A stretch of 64,000 bases of DNA from Methanothermococcus okinawensis IH1 (GTDB lineage Archaea > AGJL01 > Methanococci > Methanococcales > Methanococcaceae). The position numbers were made by a program, and so were the translations under genes. How positions within the stretch are numbered: position 1 is the first letter of the stretch; every line of letters begins with the position of its first letter. The notes under the pieces are model-generated. The model was not told where the DNA came from and did not search any database. It saw only the letters and a program-made list of their open reading frames with translations. Of this stretch, positions 1 to 10,188 are shown in pieces. The DNA is taken from the NCBI RefSeq assembly GCF_000179575.2, contig NC_015636.1, positions 248,001 through 312,000 on the forward strand. The letters are read 5' to 3'.

Positions 1-684
1 AGGTGTATAGAAGCATACAATAATAAATCTTCCATAATGGAGGAAGCTAAGAGGATTCACAAAGAAGATATCGAAGTATGTAAAAAAATAGGGCAAATAG
101 GAGAAAAGATTATCGATGATGGAGATACTATTTTAACACACTGTAATGCAGGAGCTCTTGCAACTTCGGCATATGGGACGGCATTAAGTGTTATTAGGTT
201 CGCATACTATAACAACAAAAAAATTAATGTTATAGCAGATGAAACAAGACCAAGACTACAAGGTGCAAAATTAACGGCATTTGAACTTAATTATGAAGGC
301 ATTCCTGTTAAAGTTATTCCTGATAATACCGCTGGTTTTTTAATGAAAAAGGGCATGGTTGATAAGATTGTAGTTGGGGCAGATAGGGTTTTAAGGGATT
401 ATACTGTGTTTAATAAAATAGGCACTTATTCCCTTGCAGTTCTTGCAAAATACCACAATGTACCATTTTATGTGACAGCACCCTATTCAACATTTGATTT
501 TAAGAACAACATTGAGGATATTACAATTGAAGAAAGGGATGAAAAGGAGGTTATATATATAGACGGCGTTAGAATAATTCCAGAAGGTGTTTCGGCATAT
601 AATTATGCGTTTGATGCCACACCAGCAGAGTTAATCACTGGAATAATCACTGAGAAGGGCATAATTCATCCAAATAATAGATAG
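1..684 (+). CDS. mtnA: S-methyl-5-thioribose-1-phosphate isomerase, 5' end cut off by window edge
   Basis: The reading frame is open from base 1, so the first internal ATG at 37 is not the real start and the N-terminus lies outside the window. The protein shows the MtnA signature HCNAGALAT with the catalytic Cys, an ADETRP loop, and GADR with the catalytic Asp, followed by NKIGTY. The eIF2B and ribose-1,5-bisphosphate isomerase relatives usually have THCHS in place of HCNAG, which favours MtnA. The family isomerises methylthioribose-1-phosphate to methylthioribulose-1-phosphate in salvage of 5'-methylthioadenosine. In methanococci this route has also been linked to aromatic amino acid precursors; that is literature knowledge, not visible here. 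Confidence 0.8.
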   Translation, partial: RCIEAYNNKSSIMEEAKRIHKEDIEVCKKIGQIGEKIIDDGDTILTHCNAGALATSAYGTALSVIRFAYYNNKKINVIADETRPRLQGAKLTAFELNYEGIPVKVIPDNTAGFLMKKGMVDKIVVGADRVLRDYTVFNKIGTYSLAVLAKYHNVPFYVTAPYSTFDFKNNIEDITIEERDEKEVIYIDGVRIIPEGVSAYNYAFDATPAELITGIITEKGIIHPNNR

Positions 685-931
685 TCAATAATAAAATAAT
701 AAAATCGAAATAAATAATAAATAATAATTAAGTATTGTTGGATTAAATAGAAGTAAAAAATAAAAGATAAAAAAATAAATGGAAAATACGAAAAAATATT
801 TATAATGTAAATTACCTTTAAGTTATGGTTCATTCTATATTGGATGTTTATAATTATAATTTATTTATACTCCATAAATCATTAAATGAAACTTAATATT
901 TAAAATATTAAAAAATAAAAAGGATGATAAT

Positions 932-2248
932 ATGTATATATTAGGAGATTGGAGAAGAACGCACTTTTCAAATGAAATAACACCAGAAATGGATGGAGAA
1001 GAAATCATTGTTATGGGATGGACTCATTCCATAAGAAAATTGGGAAAATTGGTATTTATTATATTGAGAGATAGAGAGGGAACAGTTCAAATAGTAGTTC
1101 CTAAACAAAAGGTATCCGAAGAGGTATTCACCACGGCAAAATCCGTAGGAAGGGAAGATGTAATTGCTATAAAAGGTAAAGTTGTGGCAAATGAAAAGGC
1201 ACCAGCAGGATTTGAAATAATACCAGTTGAAATTAGAATATTGAATAAGGCAGAAACACCACTTCCATTAGACCCATCCGAGAAGGTTCCCGCTGATATT
1301 GATACAAGATTGGATAGAAGATTTTTAGATTTAAGAAGACCAAAAATACAGGCATTATTTAGATTAAGGTCTGAAATGTTAAAATCAGTAAGAGATACAT
1401 TTTACAATAATGGATTTATTGAGGTAAATACTCCAAAACTTGTAGCAAGTGCAACAGAGGGAGGAACAGAATTATTCCCAATATCCTATTTTGATAGGGA
1501 GGCATTTTTAGGTCAAAGTCCGCAGTTATACAAACAGATGATGATGGCAGCAGGATTTGATAGGGTATTTGAAATTGGACCTATATTCAGAGCAGAGGAA
1601 CACAACACAAGAAGACATTTAAACGAGGCCATATCTATTGACTGTGAAATGTCATTTTCAGATGAAAAGGATGCCATGAATGTTCTTGAAAATGTGGTTC
1701 ATAATGTATTTGTTGATTTGTATGAAAATAACCAGAAGGAGCTCCGAACATTAGATATAAATTTAAATGTTCAAGAAACACCATTTCCAAGAGTAACCTA
1801 TACAGAAGCAGTTGATATTGTAAATTCAAAAGGAATCGATATGGAATGGGGTGAAGACTTTTCAAGGGCTGCTGAAAAAATACTTGGGGATTCTATGGAA
1901 GGATTCTATTTTATCACAGAGTGGCCAACTGAAACAAGACCATTCTATACACTTCCAAATCAGGAAAACCCTAAAATCTGTAAGGCTTTTGATTTAATGT
2001 ATAAGGATTTGGAAATTTCATCCGGAGCTCAGAGAAATCATAAATACGATTTGCTTGTTGAAGGCATTAAAAGAATGGGACTCAATCCAGAAGGCTTTGG
2101 AACCTACTTAGAAGCATTTAAATATGGTATGCCACCACATGCAGGTTGGGGTATGGGAGCTGAAAGATTTATGATGATAATTACATGTCAGGAAAATATT
2201 AGGGAGTGTGTCTTATTCCCAAGAGATAGGCAGAGATTAACCCCATAA
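932..2248 (+). CDS. aspS: aspartyl-tRNA synthetase, archaeal type, probably non-discriminating
   Basis: This 438-residue class IIb synthetase has an N-terminal OB-fold anticodon-binding domain (about residues 1-105) and a catalytic domain with motif 2 around [14 protein letters not shown] and a C-terminal motif 3 with GMGAERF and FPRD. An ATG at 932 follows a GGATGAT ribosome-binding site. The loop GWTHSIRK carries His, and EKVPADID carries Pro, where tRNA-Asp-specific archaeal enzymes have Trp and Lys. From memory of that literature, His plus Pro marks enzymes that also charge tRNA-Asn with Asp, for later amidation by GatCAB. The residue assignment was made by eye. Confidence 0.93.
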   Translation: MYILGDWRRTHFSNEITPEMDGEEIIVMGWTHSIRKLGKLVFIILRDREGTVQIVVPKQKVSEEVFTTAKSVGREDVIAIKGKVVANEKAPAGFEIIPVEIRILNKAETPLPLDPSEKVPADIDTRLDRRFLDLRRPKIQALFRLRSEMLKSVRDTFYNNGFIEVNTPKLVASATEGGTELFPISYFDREAFLGQSPQLYKQMMMAAGFDRVFEIGPIFRAEEHNTRRHLNEAISIDCEMSFSDEKDAMNVLENVVHNVFVDLYENNQKELRTLDINLNVQETPFPRVTYTEAVDIVNSKGIDMEWGEDFSRAAEKILGDSMEGFYFITEWPTETRPFYTLPNQENPKICKAFDLMYKDLEISSGAQRNHKYDLLVEGIKRMGLNPEGFGTYLEAFKYGMPPHAGWGMGAERFMMIITCQENIRECVLFPRDRQRLTP

Positions 2249-2424
2249 TAAGGATTATAAGGATTATTTAAAAATAATATAAATTTTAATTATATTTTAA
2301 TTTATCAATATGGTTGTTGTGGATATGTTTAGTGCATATAGTATATATATGATAATATATAAAATAATGAATATATCATACTATATGTTATAATATATAC
2401 TATTAAATACTACTTGGTGAAAAT

Positions 2425-2706
2425 ATGGTTTCAAAAGACGATGTTTTAAATGCTTTAAAAAAAGTCGCAGACCCACATATGGGTGTAAGCATAGTAGACA
2501 TGGGATTAATAAAAAATATAGAAATTGACGAAGAAAACAAAGTTTCATTTGATTTAATCCCCACAAACCCAGGATGTATGAGCGTCATGGGCATGGCTAT
2601 GGATGCAAAAGAAGCTGTTAAAGCTATTGAAGGGGTAAAGGATGTAAAGGTAACTGTAAAAGGGCATCTTATGGAAGAAGACATAAATAAAATTATTAAT
2701 GGATAA
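2425..2706 (+). CDS. MIP18/DUF59-family iron-sulfur cluster assembly factor
   Basis: The 93-residue protein is a single DUF59 (MIP18) domain: an N-terminal helix, then [14 protein letters not shown], a beta strand, and NPGCMS holding the one conserved Cys. Family members (SufT, MIP18, the N-terminal part of some ApbC/Mrp proteins) help insert iron-sulfur clusters into target proteins in the cytosol. The ATG follows GGTGAAAAT. It sits alone between aspS and hisS with 160-180 bp spacers on both sides, so operon membership is unclear. Confidence 0.85.
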   Translation: MVSKDDVLNALKKVADPHMGVSIVDMGLIKNIEIDEENKVSFDLIPTNPGCMSVMGMAMDAKEAVKAIEGVKDVKVTVKGHLMEEDINKIING

Positions 2707-2870
2707 GTTTTAAATTTTTTTATTTATTATTTATTTTTTTATCAATAGAAAAAAAGAATTTTAGAATTTTAACATATCTATTATTAATAAAATACTATAT
2801 TTTTTATATAATTATTTTTATTATTTTTATCATTCATTATTACAATTATAAATTTATATTTGGTGAAATA

Positions 2871-4118
2871 ATGTTTAAAAAACCAAAAGGAACAAGAGAC
2901 TTTACACCCTTAGAAATGAAAAAGAGAAGAATCATCGAGAACAAATTAAGAAATGTATTTGACAGCTACAATTTTAAGGAAATAAACACCCCGACTTTTG
3001 AAAGTTTCGAGCTCCTATCTAAAAAAACTGGTGAAGATATAAGAAAACAGTTATTTGTTTTCAAAGACCATGGAAACAGGGAGATGGGACTTAGACCTGA
3101 GCTCACATCATCGGTAGTAAGATTCTATATAAATGAGCTTAAAAACCTTCCAAAGCCGTTAAAATTATACTATTTTGCAAACTGTTTTAGATACGAGAAC
3201 CCACAGGCTGGGAGATATAGGGAATTTTGGCAGATGGGCTGTGAATTGATAGGCAGTAAATATCCAATAGCAGATGCAGAGATTATAAATTTGGCAATGG
3301 ATGGACTTAATAAAATAGATATGGATTATGAAATAAATATAGGTCATTTAGGGGTGTTAAGGGGAATATTTAAAGAATTTAATCTCTCAGAGGATGAGGA
3401 ATTAAAAATAAGGAGATTGATTGATAAGGAAGATTACAAAGGTCTTGAAAATTATCTCTCCGAAATTAAATCATCCGATGAATTGAGGGATATAATATTT
3501 AAAATATTAAATTCAAAAGGAGATAAATCAGTAATATCTGATTTAAAGGAAGTTTTAAAGGATTATCCAACATCAATTGAAGCAATGAATAATTTGGAGG
3601 AAATCTTAGAATTTGTAAAACATGATAATATTGTAGTAAATTTCGGTATAGCAAGAGGATTGGATTATTATACAGGAATGGTGTTTGAAATCTACGGAAA
3701 GAAGGAAGGAGCTCGGCAGGTGTGTGGTGGTGGAAGATATGATAATTTAATAGAATTATTTGGAGAAAAGCCTACGCCAGCAGTTGGTTTTGCCTATGGA
3801 TTTGACAGGGTTATGCTAAATATTGATGATTTTGAAGTTGAAGATGAAAGCATATTAATAATACCAATTAAAAAAGATAAAAAACTTTTAAAGGAGTGTT
3901 TAAATATTGCAGATGTGCTTAGAAAAAGTGGAAAAAGCGTAGAAATTGAATTAATGAACAGAAAATTAAACAAAGCTTTAAATTATGCCAATGCCGTTGG
4001 AATTAACAAGGTAATAATCGTTGGTGAGCAGGAGCTCAGTAAAGGTAAAGTTTCATTGAAGAATATGAAAACAGGTGAACAGGAGCTCGTGGGTTTAGAC
4101 GAGTTGGAAAATATTTAA
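2871..4118 (+). CDS. hisS: histidyl-tRNA synthetase
   Basis: This 415-residue class II synthetase has motif 1 near the N-terminus ([10 protein letters not shown]), motif 2 with [12 protein letters not shown] and [15 protein letters not shown], the HisRS-specific peptides ARGLDYYTG and CGGGRYDNL, and a C-terminal anticodon-binding domain from about residue 325. The start ATG is preceded by GGTGAAATA. The length is normal for archaeal HisRS. The HisZ paralogue is excluded because both HisRS-specific histidine A motifs are intact. Confidence 0.95.
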   Translation: MFKKPKGTRDFTPLEMKKRRIIENKLRNVFDSYNFKEINTPTFESFELLSKKTGEDIRKQLFVFKDHGNREMGLRPELTSSVVRFYINELKNLPKPLKLYYFANCFRYENPQAGRYREFWQMGCELIGSKYPIADAEIINLAMDGLNKIDMDYEINIGHLGVLRGIFKEFNLSEDEELKIRRLIDKEDYKGLENYLSEIKSSDELRDIIFKILNSKGDKSVISDLKEVLKDYPTSIEAMNNLEEILEFVKHDNIVVNFGIARGLDYYTGMVFEIYGKKEGARQVCGGGRYDNLIELFGEKPTPAVGFAYGFDRVMLNIDDFEVEDESILIIPIKKDKKLLKECLNIADVLRKSGKSVEIELMNRKLNKALNYANAVGINKVIIVGEQELSKGKVSLKNMKTGEQELVGLDELENI

Positions 4119-4286
4119 TTAAATTAACTGCATAATTTTAAGTCATAAGTAATGTATCTGCTAAAATTACAATTATTATAATTATATTACATTTTAATAT
4201 CCTGTTTAACGATAGATAATTATATATATCATTTTATTATTAAATAAATTTTGCACATAAGGGATTAATATAATTGGAGGGCTATT

Positions 4287-4616
4287 ATGAAGGTATTACT
4301 CTACCTATTTGTCGAAACTGAAAATGTTGGAAAAGCCATAAATGCATTATCCGAAGGAGGAATATCTGGATTCTTTTTAAATGAATATAAAGGAATGTCT
4401 CCCCAAGATTGGAGTGGATTTTTATTAGATGAAGAACCTGAAAAAGCCTTAAAGATAATTAACGACATGGCACATAATGCCGTGATGATAGGCACCATCG
4501 TAAATGAGAAAAATCTAAATTCAATAAAAAAATGTATTCATGAAAGACTTTCAGATGAAAGATACACCATTGCAGAAATCCCAATCGTAGGATTAAAAGT
4601 AAATAGAACAGACTAA
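4287..4616 (+). CDS. MJ1244-family protein of unknown function
   Basis: A 109-residue protein that resembles the conserved methanogen family known from Methanocaldococcus jannaschii MJ1244. It looks like a small alpha/beta, PII- or ferredoxin-like fold: strand KVLLYLFVE, helix, SGFFLNEY, helix, NAVMIGTIV, helix, IAEIPIVGLKV. GGAGG precedes the ATG. The next gene starts 12 bases after its stop and the one after that is atwA. The same three-gene neighbourhood is recalled from M. jannaschii, which suggests a role linked to methyl-coenzyme M reductase activation; the biochemical function is not known. Confidence 0.7.
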   Translation: MKVLLYLFVETENVGKAINALSEGGISGFFLNEYKGMSPQDWSGFLLDEEPEKALKIINDMAHNAVMIGTIVNEKNLNSIKKCIHERLSDERYTIAEIPIVGLKVNRTD

Positions 4617-4628
4617 TTTGTGATTTTT

Positions 4629-5078
4629 ATGAGATTTAGAAAAGGAAGGCCTAAAATTCCAAGAATTATATCAGAAGAACCAAAAGCAAGAATATTTAAA
4701 CCAGCGGAAATTTTAGGTAATACTACTAATAATAATGAAAAAGAGGTTTTACATTTAAGTTTGGAAGAATTGGAGTCCATAAGACTTGTAGATTATTTAG
4801 GATATTCTCATGAAGAAGCAGCGAACGCTATGGGCATATCAAGAAGAGTATTTTGGAATATTTTAAAATCTGCAAGAAAAAAGGTAAGTGATTTTTTAGT
4901 TAATGGAAAAATTATAAGAATAGAAGGTGGATATTATAAATTAAGAGAATGTGGAATGAATGATATATGTGGTAAGGGCAAATACTGTATATTTAAACCT
5001 ACAAGATGTTGTCCTAGATTCCAGGTTAATGATGATGATAGATATAATACTGATAATAACACCGATAATAAAGATTAA
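4629..5078 (+). CDS. DUF134 (UPF0251) helix-turn-helix DNA-binding protein
   Basis: The protein starts [11 protein letters not shown], has a sigma-70 region-4-like helix-turn-helix around [32 protein letters not shown], and ends with a Cys-rich stretch ([13 protein letters not shown]...CC) that could bind metal or a cluster. The longest frame opens with GTG at 4620, but GTGAT at 4620-4624 looks like the ribosome-binding site for the ATG at 4629, which is chosen here. It is almost fused to the upstream MJ1244-like gene and lies 130 bp before atwA, so it may regulate this group. A low-complexity Asn/Asp tail ends the protein. Confidence 0.75.
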   Translation: MRFRKGRPKIPRIISEEPKARIFKPAEILGNTTNNNEKEVLHLSLEELESIRLVDYLGYSHEEAANAMGISRRVFWNILKSARKKVSDFLVNGKIIRIEGGYYKLRECGMNDICGKGKYCIFKPTRCCPRFQVNDDDRYNTDNNTDNKD

Positions 5079-5209
5079 CGATTTTAAATAAATAAAATAA
5101 ATAAAATTAAATTATTAAATTAATTAAATAAAATAAAACAAATTATTAAATTAATAATAAAATTAAATTAAAGAATTAAAGTATTATTATTAATTATTTT
5201 GGTGATAAT

Positions 5210-6805
5210 ATGCTTTTGTTGGAAGTTAAAAATGTTTCAAAAAAGTTTGGAGAACATGAGGTATTAAAAGATATAAACTTCGAATTAAATGAAGGAGAGG
5301 TTCTCGGTATTCTCGGTAGAAGTGGTGCAGGGAAATCAGTTTTACTCCACATGCTCAGAGGTATGGAGGGCTATGAACCTACGGAAGGAAAGGTTATTTA
5401 CCATATTGCAAGATGTGATAAATGTGGAGAGGTAGATGTTCCTTCAAAAGACGGTCAAAAGTGTAAATGCGGTGGGACCTTTCATGAAATTTCAGTAGAT
5501 TTCTGGAATAACAAAGAAATAACCTATAATTTAAAGAAAAAAATTGCCATAATGCTTCAAAGAACCTTTGCCCTATATGGTGAAAAATCGGTAATTGAAA
5601 ATATATTGGAGGCATTATCATCAGCAGGATTTGAAGGTAAAGAAGCAACAGATATCGCCATGAGATTAATAAAAATGGTTAAATTGGAACATAGAATTAC
5701 ACATATTGCAAGGGATTTAAGTGGTGGTGAAAAGCAGAGGGTTGTTCTTGCAAGACAGATTGCTAAAAAACCTGTGATTTTCTTAGCAGATGAACCTACT
5801 GGAACACTTGACCCAAAAACTGCCAAACTCGTGCATGAGGCACTAAAAGAAACCGTTATTAAAAACAATATTGGTATGATTATTACTTCCCACTGGGCTG
5901 AGGTTATAGCTGAACTCTCAAACAAAGCGATATGGCTTGAAGGTGGGAAGATTAAAGAATACGGGGATAGTGAAGAGGTCGTAAATAAGTTTATGGAAAC
6001 AATAACCGAGTTTAAGAAGTTTGAAAAGGTAGAGGTGAAAGATAAACAGATAATATTGGAAAATATTGAAAAAAAATACTGTTCAGTTGAAAGGGGTGTT
6101 GTAAAGGCAGTTAATGGAGTTTCATTGGACATCAATGAGATGGAAATATTTGGACTTGTTGGAACAAGCGGTGCAGGAAAAACCACATTATCAAAAATTA
6201 TAGCGGGAGTCCTTCCACCGTCAAAAGGGAAATACCAATTTAGGCTTGGCGATGAATGGATAGATATGACAAAACCAGGTCCTATGTATAGGGGAAGGGC
6301 AAGAAGATATATTGGAATGCTTTTCCAAGAATATACATTATACCCCCATAGAACAATATTATACAACCTTACAGAATCCATAGGGTTAGAGCTCCCAGGG
6401 GAATTTGCAAGAATGAAGGCAGAACATACATTAACATCAGTAGGTTTCACCGAGGAGGAAGCAGAAACTATATTGGATAAATATCCAAGGGAGCTCAGTG
6501 TAGGTGAAAAGCACAGGGTGGCACTTGCTCAGGTGCTGATAAAAGAACCTCGTGTAATACTTCTCGATGAACCTACGGGAACCATGGACCCATTTACAAG
6601 AAATATGGTAGCAGAATCCATTCAAAAATCAAGAAAAGAATTGGAACAAACATATATTATAGTATCCCACGATATGGACTTTGTTTTAAATGTTTGTGAT
6701 AGAGCTGCATTGATGAGAAATGGAAAAGTAATAAAAATGGGAAAACCAGAAGAAATCGTTAAGATATTAACTGAGGAAGAAAAAGAAGAAATGATTGGAC
6801 ATTAA
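5210..6805 (+). CDS. atwA: methyl-coenzyme M reductase activation component A2 (twin ABC ATPase)
   Basis: This 531-residue protein holds two ABC nucleotide-binding domains in tandem. The first has Walker A GRSGAGKS and signature LSGGEKQR with Walker B ADEPTG; the second has Walker A GTSGAGKT, signature LSVGEKHR and LDEPTG. A CxxC...CxC cluster lies inside domain 1 (CDKCG and KCKCGG), typical of component A2. There are no membrane segments. In methanogens A2 binds ATP and takes part in reducing the nickel of coenzyme F430 in methyl-coenzyme M reductase to Ni(I). The ATG follows GGTGATAAT. Confidence 0.92.
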   Translation: MLLLEVKNVSKKFGEHEVLKDINFELNEGEVLGILGRSGAGKSVLLHMLRGMEGYEPTEGKVIYHIARCDKCGEVDVPSKDGQKCKCGGTFHEISVDFWNNKEITYNLKKKIAIMLQRTFALYGEKSVIENILEALSSAGFEGKEATDIAMRLIKMVKLEHRITHIARDLSGGEKQRVVLARQIAKKPVIFLADEPTGTLDPKTAKLVHEALKETVIKNNIGMIITSHWAEVIAELSNKAIWLEGGKIKEYGDSEEVVNKFMETITEFKKFEKVEVKDKQIILENIEKKYCSVERGVVKAVNGVSLDINEMEIFGLVGTSGAGKTTLSKIIAGVLPPSKGKYQFRLGDEWIDMTKPGPMYRGRARRYIGMLFQEYTLYPHRTILYNLTESIGLELPGEFARMKAEHTLTSVGFTEEEAETILDKYPRELSVGEKHRVALAQVLIKEPRVILLDEPTGTMDPFTRNMVAESIQKSRKELEQTYIIVSHDMDFVLNVCDRAALMRNGKVIKMGKPEEIVKILTEEEKEEMIGH

Positions 6806-6849
6806 AATTTTTATTATTATTTATTATTTTATTTTTATTATTTTATCTT
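6806..6849. terminator. A/T-rich bidirectional terminator between convergent genes
   Basis: Only 44 bases separate the stop of atwA from the stop of the convergent gene. The stretch is made almost wholly of T runs broken by single A residues on both strands. Archaeal RNA polymerase terminates at such U tracts, so it probably serves both genes. Confidence 0.5.
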
Positions 6850-7734
6850 CTATTTATTTTTATTTATTAAATTCTCTAAATATTCTGCTTCTTTGATTAT
6901 AAACTCTATTTTTTCATTTTTTGAACGGATTTTACAATTTTTATCGTCTATTTCAAGATTAAAACAATTTTTATAATTATATTTATAAACTAAATCATTT
7001 ACAGGTTTTGAAAAATCTATTTGTGAGAGCTCCAATGGATAGTGGTCTTTGCCATTTACTACTCCAGATATATGGATGTTTTTTATATATTGATTTAACC
7101 TATCAACAAAATTTTGAGCTTCTTCTTTTGCATGGGCAAAATCAAGGGTCATTTTTAAATTTAAATCATTATTTTTTTCATTTTTTTTATATTTATCATT
7201 GTTAGGGTCATCATATTTATTGTTATATTTATTTAAAACTTCTCCCATTTCTTGGGGTGAATAACAGATATAATTAATTTTCTTTGGAAGATTTTCCAAA
7301 CATAAAGTGATGTTATTTTTTTTAGCATAATCAAGGACTTCATCCAAATATCTATAGAATCTGTCATATTCTTGTTTCCTAGGGGGTCTTTTTGTTGGTC
7401 TCTTTCCGGGGTGTATTGTAATATACCTTGCACCGTATAATTTCGCAAGATTTATTGACCAAAGGGTTTCTTTTATGGATGCTTCATGAACATAATCATT
7501 TGTGGATGAGGGGTTGAGCTCTATGGTAGGTGCATGAAGTATTAAATTAAAATGTTTTAATTCTTTTTTTAAACTGCATATATAATCTAAATCATTTCTT
7601 CTTTCCCAAAATTCAGGATTTTCTGGAAAAAATTCCATACAATTTAAATTCATATCCTTGAATATATCGCAGATGATTTCAATAGAGTATTCCCAAAAAA
7701 ACAGTGTTGAACAGCCTATTTTCAATTCACACAT
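6850..7734 (-). CDS. xylose isomerase-like TIM-barrel / AP endonuclease family 2-like protein
   Basis: The 294-residue protein reads as a sugar-phosphate isomerase/endonuclease IV-type TIM barrel: an opening strand KIGCSTLFFW, LILHAPT, YITIHPGKR, ITLCLENLP, MTLDFAHAKE and IKNIHISG, which place His, Glu and Asp metal ligands at strand ends. A longer frame opens at 7770, but GGCGAAAAT lies just before the ATG at 7734, which is chosen. The substrate cannot be told: DNA abasic sites, or a sugar-like metabolite. It is convergent with atwA and runs in the same direction as leuC about 150 bp upstream. Confidence 0.65.
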   Translation of the reverse strand: MCELKIGCSTLFFWEYSIEIICDIFKDMNLNCMEFFPENPEFWERRNDLDYICSLKKELKHFNLILHAPTIELNPSSTNDYVHEASIKETLWSINLAKLYGARYITIHPGKRPTKRPPRKQEYDRFYRYLDEVLDYAKKNNITLCLENLPKKINYICYSPQEMGEVLNKYNNKYDDPNNDKYKKNEKNNDLNLKMTLDFAHAKEEAQNFVDRLNQYIKNIHISGVVNGKDHYPLELSQIDFSKPVNDLVYKYNYKNCFNLEIDDKNCKIRSKNEKIEFIIKEAEYLENLINKNK

Positions 7735-7881
7735 ATTTTCGCCAATAAACATTAAATAAAAACATGACATTAAAAATATTAGTAAATAAGATAAAATAAT
7801 TAAATAAAAAATTATTTAATTTTAAATTATTTAATTTTATAGTTTATTGGTATTTACATTATAAAATATACCCACATACCC

Positions 7882-9156
7882 TTATAAATCTCTTGGGTCA
7901 ATTAATTCTCCTTTAACTGCACAGGCTGCTGCTGTAATGGGTGATGCAAGATATACTTCTGAGTCTAATGAACCTTCTCTTCCTCTGAAATTTCTATTTG
8001 AGGTAGATACTCCAACTTCACCTGGTCCTAATATACCATACAGAGCTCCCATACATGCGGAACATGAGGGGTTTGTTACAACACATCCATACTTGTAGAA
8101 TTTTTGAATTATACCCTCTTCTATTGCGGCGAGCATAACCTCTCTTGAAGCAGGCGTAACTACTACCCTTATATCATCTGCTATGCCGCCATGCTCTTCT
8201 ATAACTTTTATTGCAGCTCTTAAATCTTCCAATCTTCCGTTTGTGCATGAACCTATAAATACCTGGTCAATTGGTCTCCCTGCTACTTCTCTTGCCTGTT
8301 TCACATTATCAACAGCATGCGGACATGCAAATACAGGTTCCAAATCATTTACTTCAATTTCGAATACTTCTTCATACTCTGCATCTTCATCTGCTTTGAG
8401 TGGTTCAAATGGTCTTGTTGTTCCGTGTTTTTCCATGGCAGTTTTTACATAGTTTATTGTTTTTTCATCTGGCTCAATTATTCCAGTTTTAGCTCCCATT
8501 TCAATAGCCATGTTTGACATTGTCATTCTCGAAGCTATTGTCATGTTTTTAACAGTTTCTCCACCATATTGTGCTGCTTTGTATGTTGCACCATCGAATC
8601 CAACTTCTCCAATGATATGAAGGATTACATCTTTTGACATTACATAAGGTTTTAATTCTCCTGTAATATTAAAATATAGCGTTTCAGGAACTTTAAACCA
8701 TAATTCTCCTGTTGCAAATACTGCTGCCATGTCTGTGCTTCCTATACCTGTTGCAAATGCTCCAAATGCTCCATGGGTGCATGTGTGAGAGTCTGCTCCA
8801 ACCAATACAGTGCCTGGAAGAACATGCCCCTTTTCAGGCAATACCTGATGGCATACTCCTTCCCTTATGTCGTAAAAATTCTTTATATTCTGTTCTTTTA
8901 CAAATTTTCTCATTAATATATGATTTTCTGCTGCTGTAATACTATCAGCAGGTATTTGATGGTCAAATAATATTACTATCTTTTCATTATCCCAAACTTT
9001 ATCTATTCCTTCATTTTTTAAGGTATTTACAGTTAATGGACCTGTAATGTCATGTGCCATTGCTGTTTCTATCTTTGCCATTACTATATCTCCAGGAGAT
9101 ACGGTTTTATTTCCTGATGCCTTTGCAAGTATTTTTTCAGATAATGTCATTCCCAT
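7882..9156 (-). CDS. leuC: 3-isopropylmalate dehydratase large subunit
   Basis: This 424-residue aconitase-family subunit has the three [4Fe-4S] Cys in [10 protein letters not shown] and NPSCSACMG, plus GSCTNGR. The N-terminus ([34 protein letters not shown]) resembles MJ0499-type LeuC more than the MJ1003-type homoaconitase. In Methanococcales LeuC acts with LeuD in leucine synthesis and in the citramalate route to isoleucine. GGAGG lies just before the ATG. The small subunit is not adjacent. The ilvB, ilvN and ilvD genes elsewhere in the window serve the same branched-chain pathways. Confidence 0.88.
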   Translation of the reverse strand: MGMTLSEKILAKASGNKTVSPGDIVMAKIETAMAHDITGPLTVNTLKNEGIDKVWDNEKIVILFDHQIPADSITAAENHILMRKFVKEQNIKNFYDIREGVCHQVLPEKGHVLPGTVLVGADSHTCTHGAFGAFATGIGSTDMAAVFATGELWFKVPETLYFNITGELKPYVMSKDVILHIIGEVGFDGATYKAAQYGGETVKNMTIASRMTMSNMAIEMGAKTGIIEPDEKTINYVKTAMEKHGTTRPFEPLKADEDAEYEEVFEIEVNDLEPVFACPHAVDNVKQAREVAGRPIDQVFIGSCTNGRLEDLRAAIKVIEEHGGIADDIRVVVTPASREVMLAAIEEGIIQKFYKYGCVVTNPSCSACMGALYGILGPGEVGVSTSNRNFRGREGSLDSEVYLASPITAAACAVKGELIDPRDL

Positions 9157-9470
9157 AGTATAACCTCCATTTTTACAGATTTAATTATAATTTATTAAAT
9201 ATTTTTTAATAATTTATTTACTTAACTTTTTATTTTTACTTAATTTATTTATTTACTATATTATTTTAATTTAATTTATTTTTTATTTTTTGACATAAAA
9301 TACACTAATAAGAATTATTATATAAATTTATCATAAAAATTTAAAATTTTAAAAAATTAATATATTTATATAATTATGTATTAAAAATATATTAGAAACT
9401 ATTATATATTAGAAGTATTTAATAATTTCTAAATCTTAAATACACTATTTTATTATATGAGGTGTAGCAA
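9157..9470. other. intergenic region between divergent leuC and Sm-like gene
   Basis: This 314-base spacer is nearly pure A/T with short runs and no coding signal on either strand. It must hold the promoters of leuC (leftward) and of the Sm-like gene (rightward). Several TTTATATA-like boxes are possible, but none stands out enough to place with confidence. Confidence 0.4.
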
Positions 9471-9686
9471 ATGATAGATACTCAAAGACCATTAGATGCA
9501 TTAGGTAAATCAATAAATACAAATGTAGTAGTTCATTTAAAAGACGGTAACATAGTAAAAGGTAAATTGAAAGCTTACGATTTACATTTAAATGTGGCAC
9601 TTGAAAGTGCAAAATTTGAAAATGATGAAAAAGAATATCAAGTTATTGTTATAAGAGGAGACAATATTCTGTTTATATCCTTATAA
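9471..9686 (+). CDS. archaeal Sm-like (LSm) RNA-binding protein
   Basis: The 71-residue protein is a complete Sm fold: Sm1 (NVVVHLKDGNIVKGKLKAYDLHLNVAL) and Sm2 ending in VIRGDNILFISL, where the IRG triplet is diagnostic. Such proteins form heptameric rings that bind U-rich RNA. It is followed 101 bp later by the L37e gene, a pairing widely conserved in archaea. The ATG follows GAGGTG. Confidence 0.93.
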   Translation: MIDTQRPLDALGKSINTNVVVHLKDGNIVKGKLKAYDLHLNVALESAKFENDEKEYQVIVIRGDNILFISL

Positions 9687-9787
9687 TCTTGTAAATTGTA
9701 TAATAAAATACCTATACATCGATATAACATAAAATTTATAAGTTATTTTATTACCCTAAGGAAATAAAAATAAAACACGGTGAAAAA

Positions 9788-9976
9788 ATGAGCAAAGGAA
9801 CGCCTTCCCAAGGTAAGCATAACAAAGGTTCAAATCATATAATATGCAGAAGATGTGGAAGAAGGGCATATCATGTTAAAAAGAAAGTATGTGCTGCATG
9901 TGGATTTGGAGCAAGCAAAAAAATTAGAAGATACTCATGGAAATCCAAAAAAGTAAATGGAACAAGAGTAAAATAA
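9788..9976 (+). CDS. rpl37e: 50S ribosomal protein L37e
   Basis: A 62-residue basic protein with a C2C2 zinc motif, CRRCG and CAACG, and the L37e opening [11 protein letters not shown]. It is a component of the large ribosomal subunit near the exit tunnel. GGTGAAAA precedes the ATG. A TTTATAA box near 9732 could be its own promoter. Confidence 0.95.
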   Translation: MSKGTPSQGKHNKGSNHIICRRCGRRAYHVKKKVCAACGFGASKKIRRYSWKSKKVNGTRVK

Positions 9977-10188
9977 TATAGGTTTAATAAAAATAATTAA
10001 TAATCTTTTTTTATTTTTTATTTATTCTTATTTTATTTTTTTATCGCAATTTTATCATTTATATTTATTAATTTATATATATTTAATTCTACCTTATTAA
10101 ATCTTAATACATATAAGTATATATAATTATAATCAGTATATTTTTATAAATATTCAATGTGATATTAAAATAATGGGGAGGTAATATT

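Noticed and set aside
5557-6450. A 297-codon open frame on the minus strand inside atwA
   Set aside because: It is antisense to both ABC motifs, has a Ser/Pro/Ile-rich translation with no domain, and no ribosome-binding site. It is a shadow of the real gene.
7882-9156. Homoaconitase large subunit instead of LeuC
   Set aside because: The N-terminus and the [10 protein letters not shown] region resemble the isopropylmalate dehydratase branch (MJ0499 type) more closely; some uncertainty remains.
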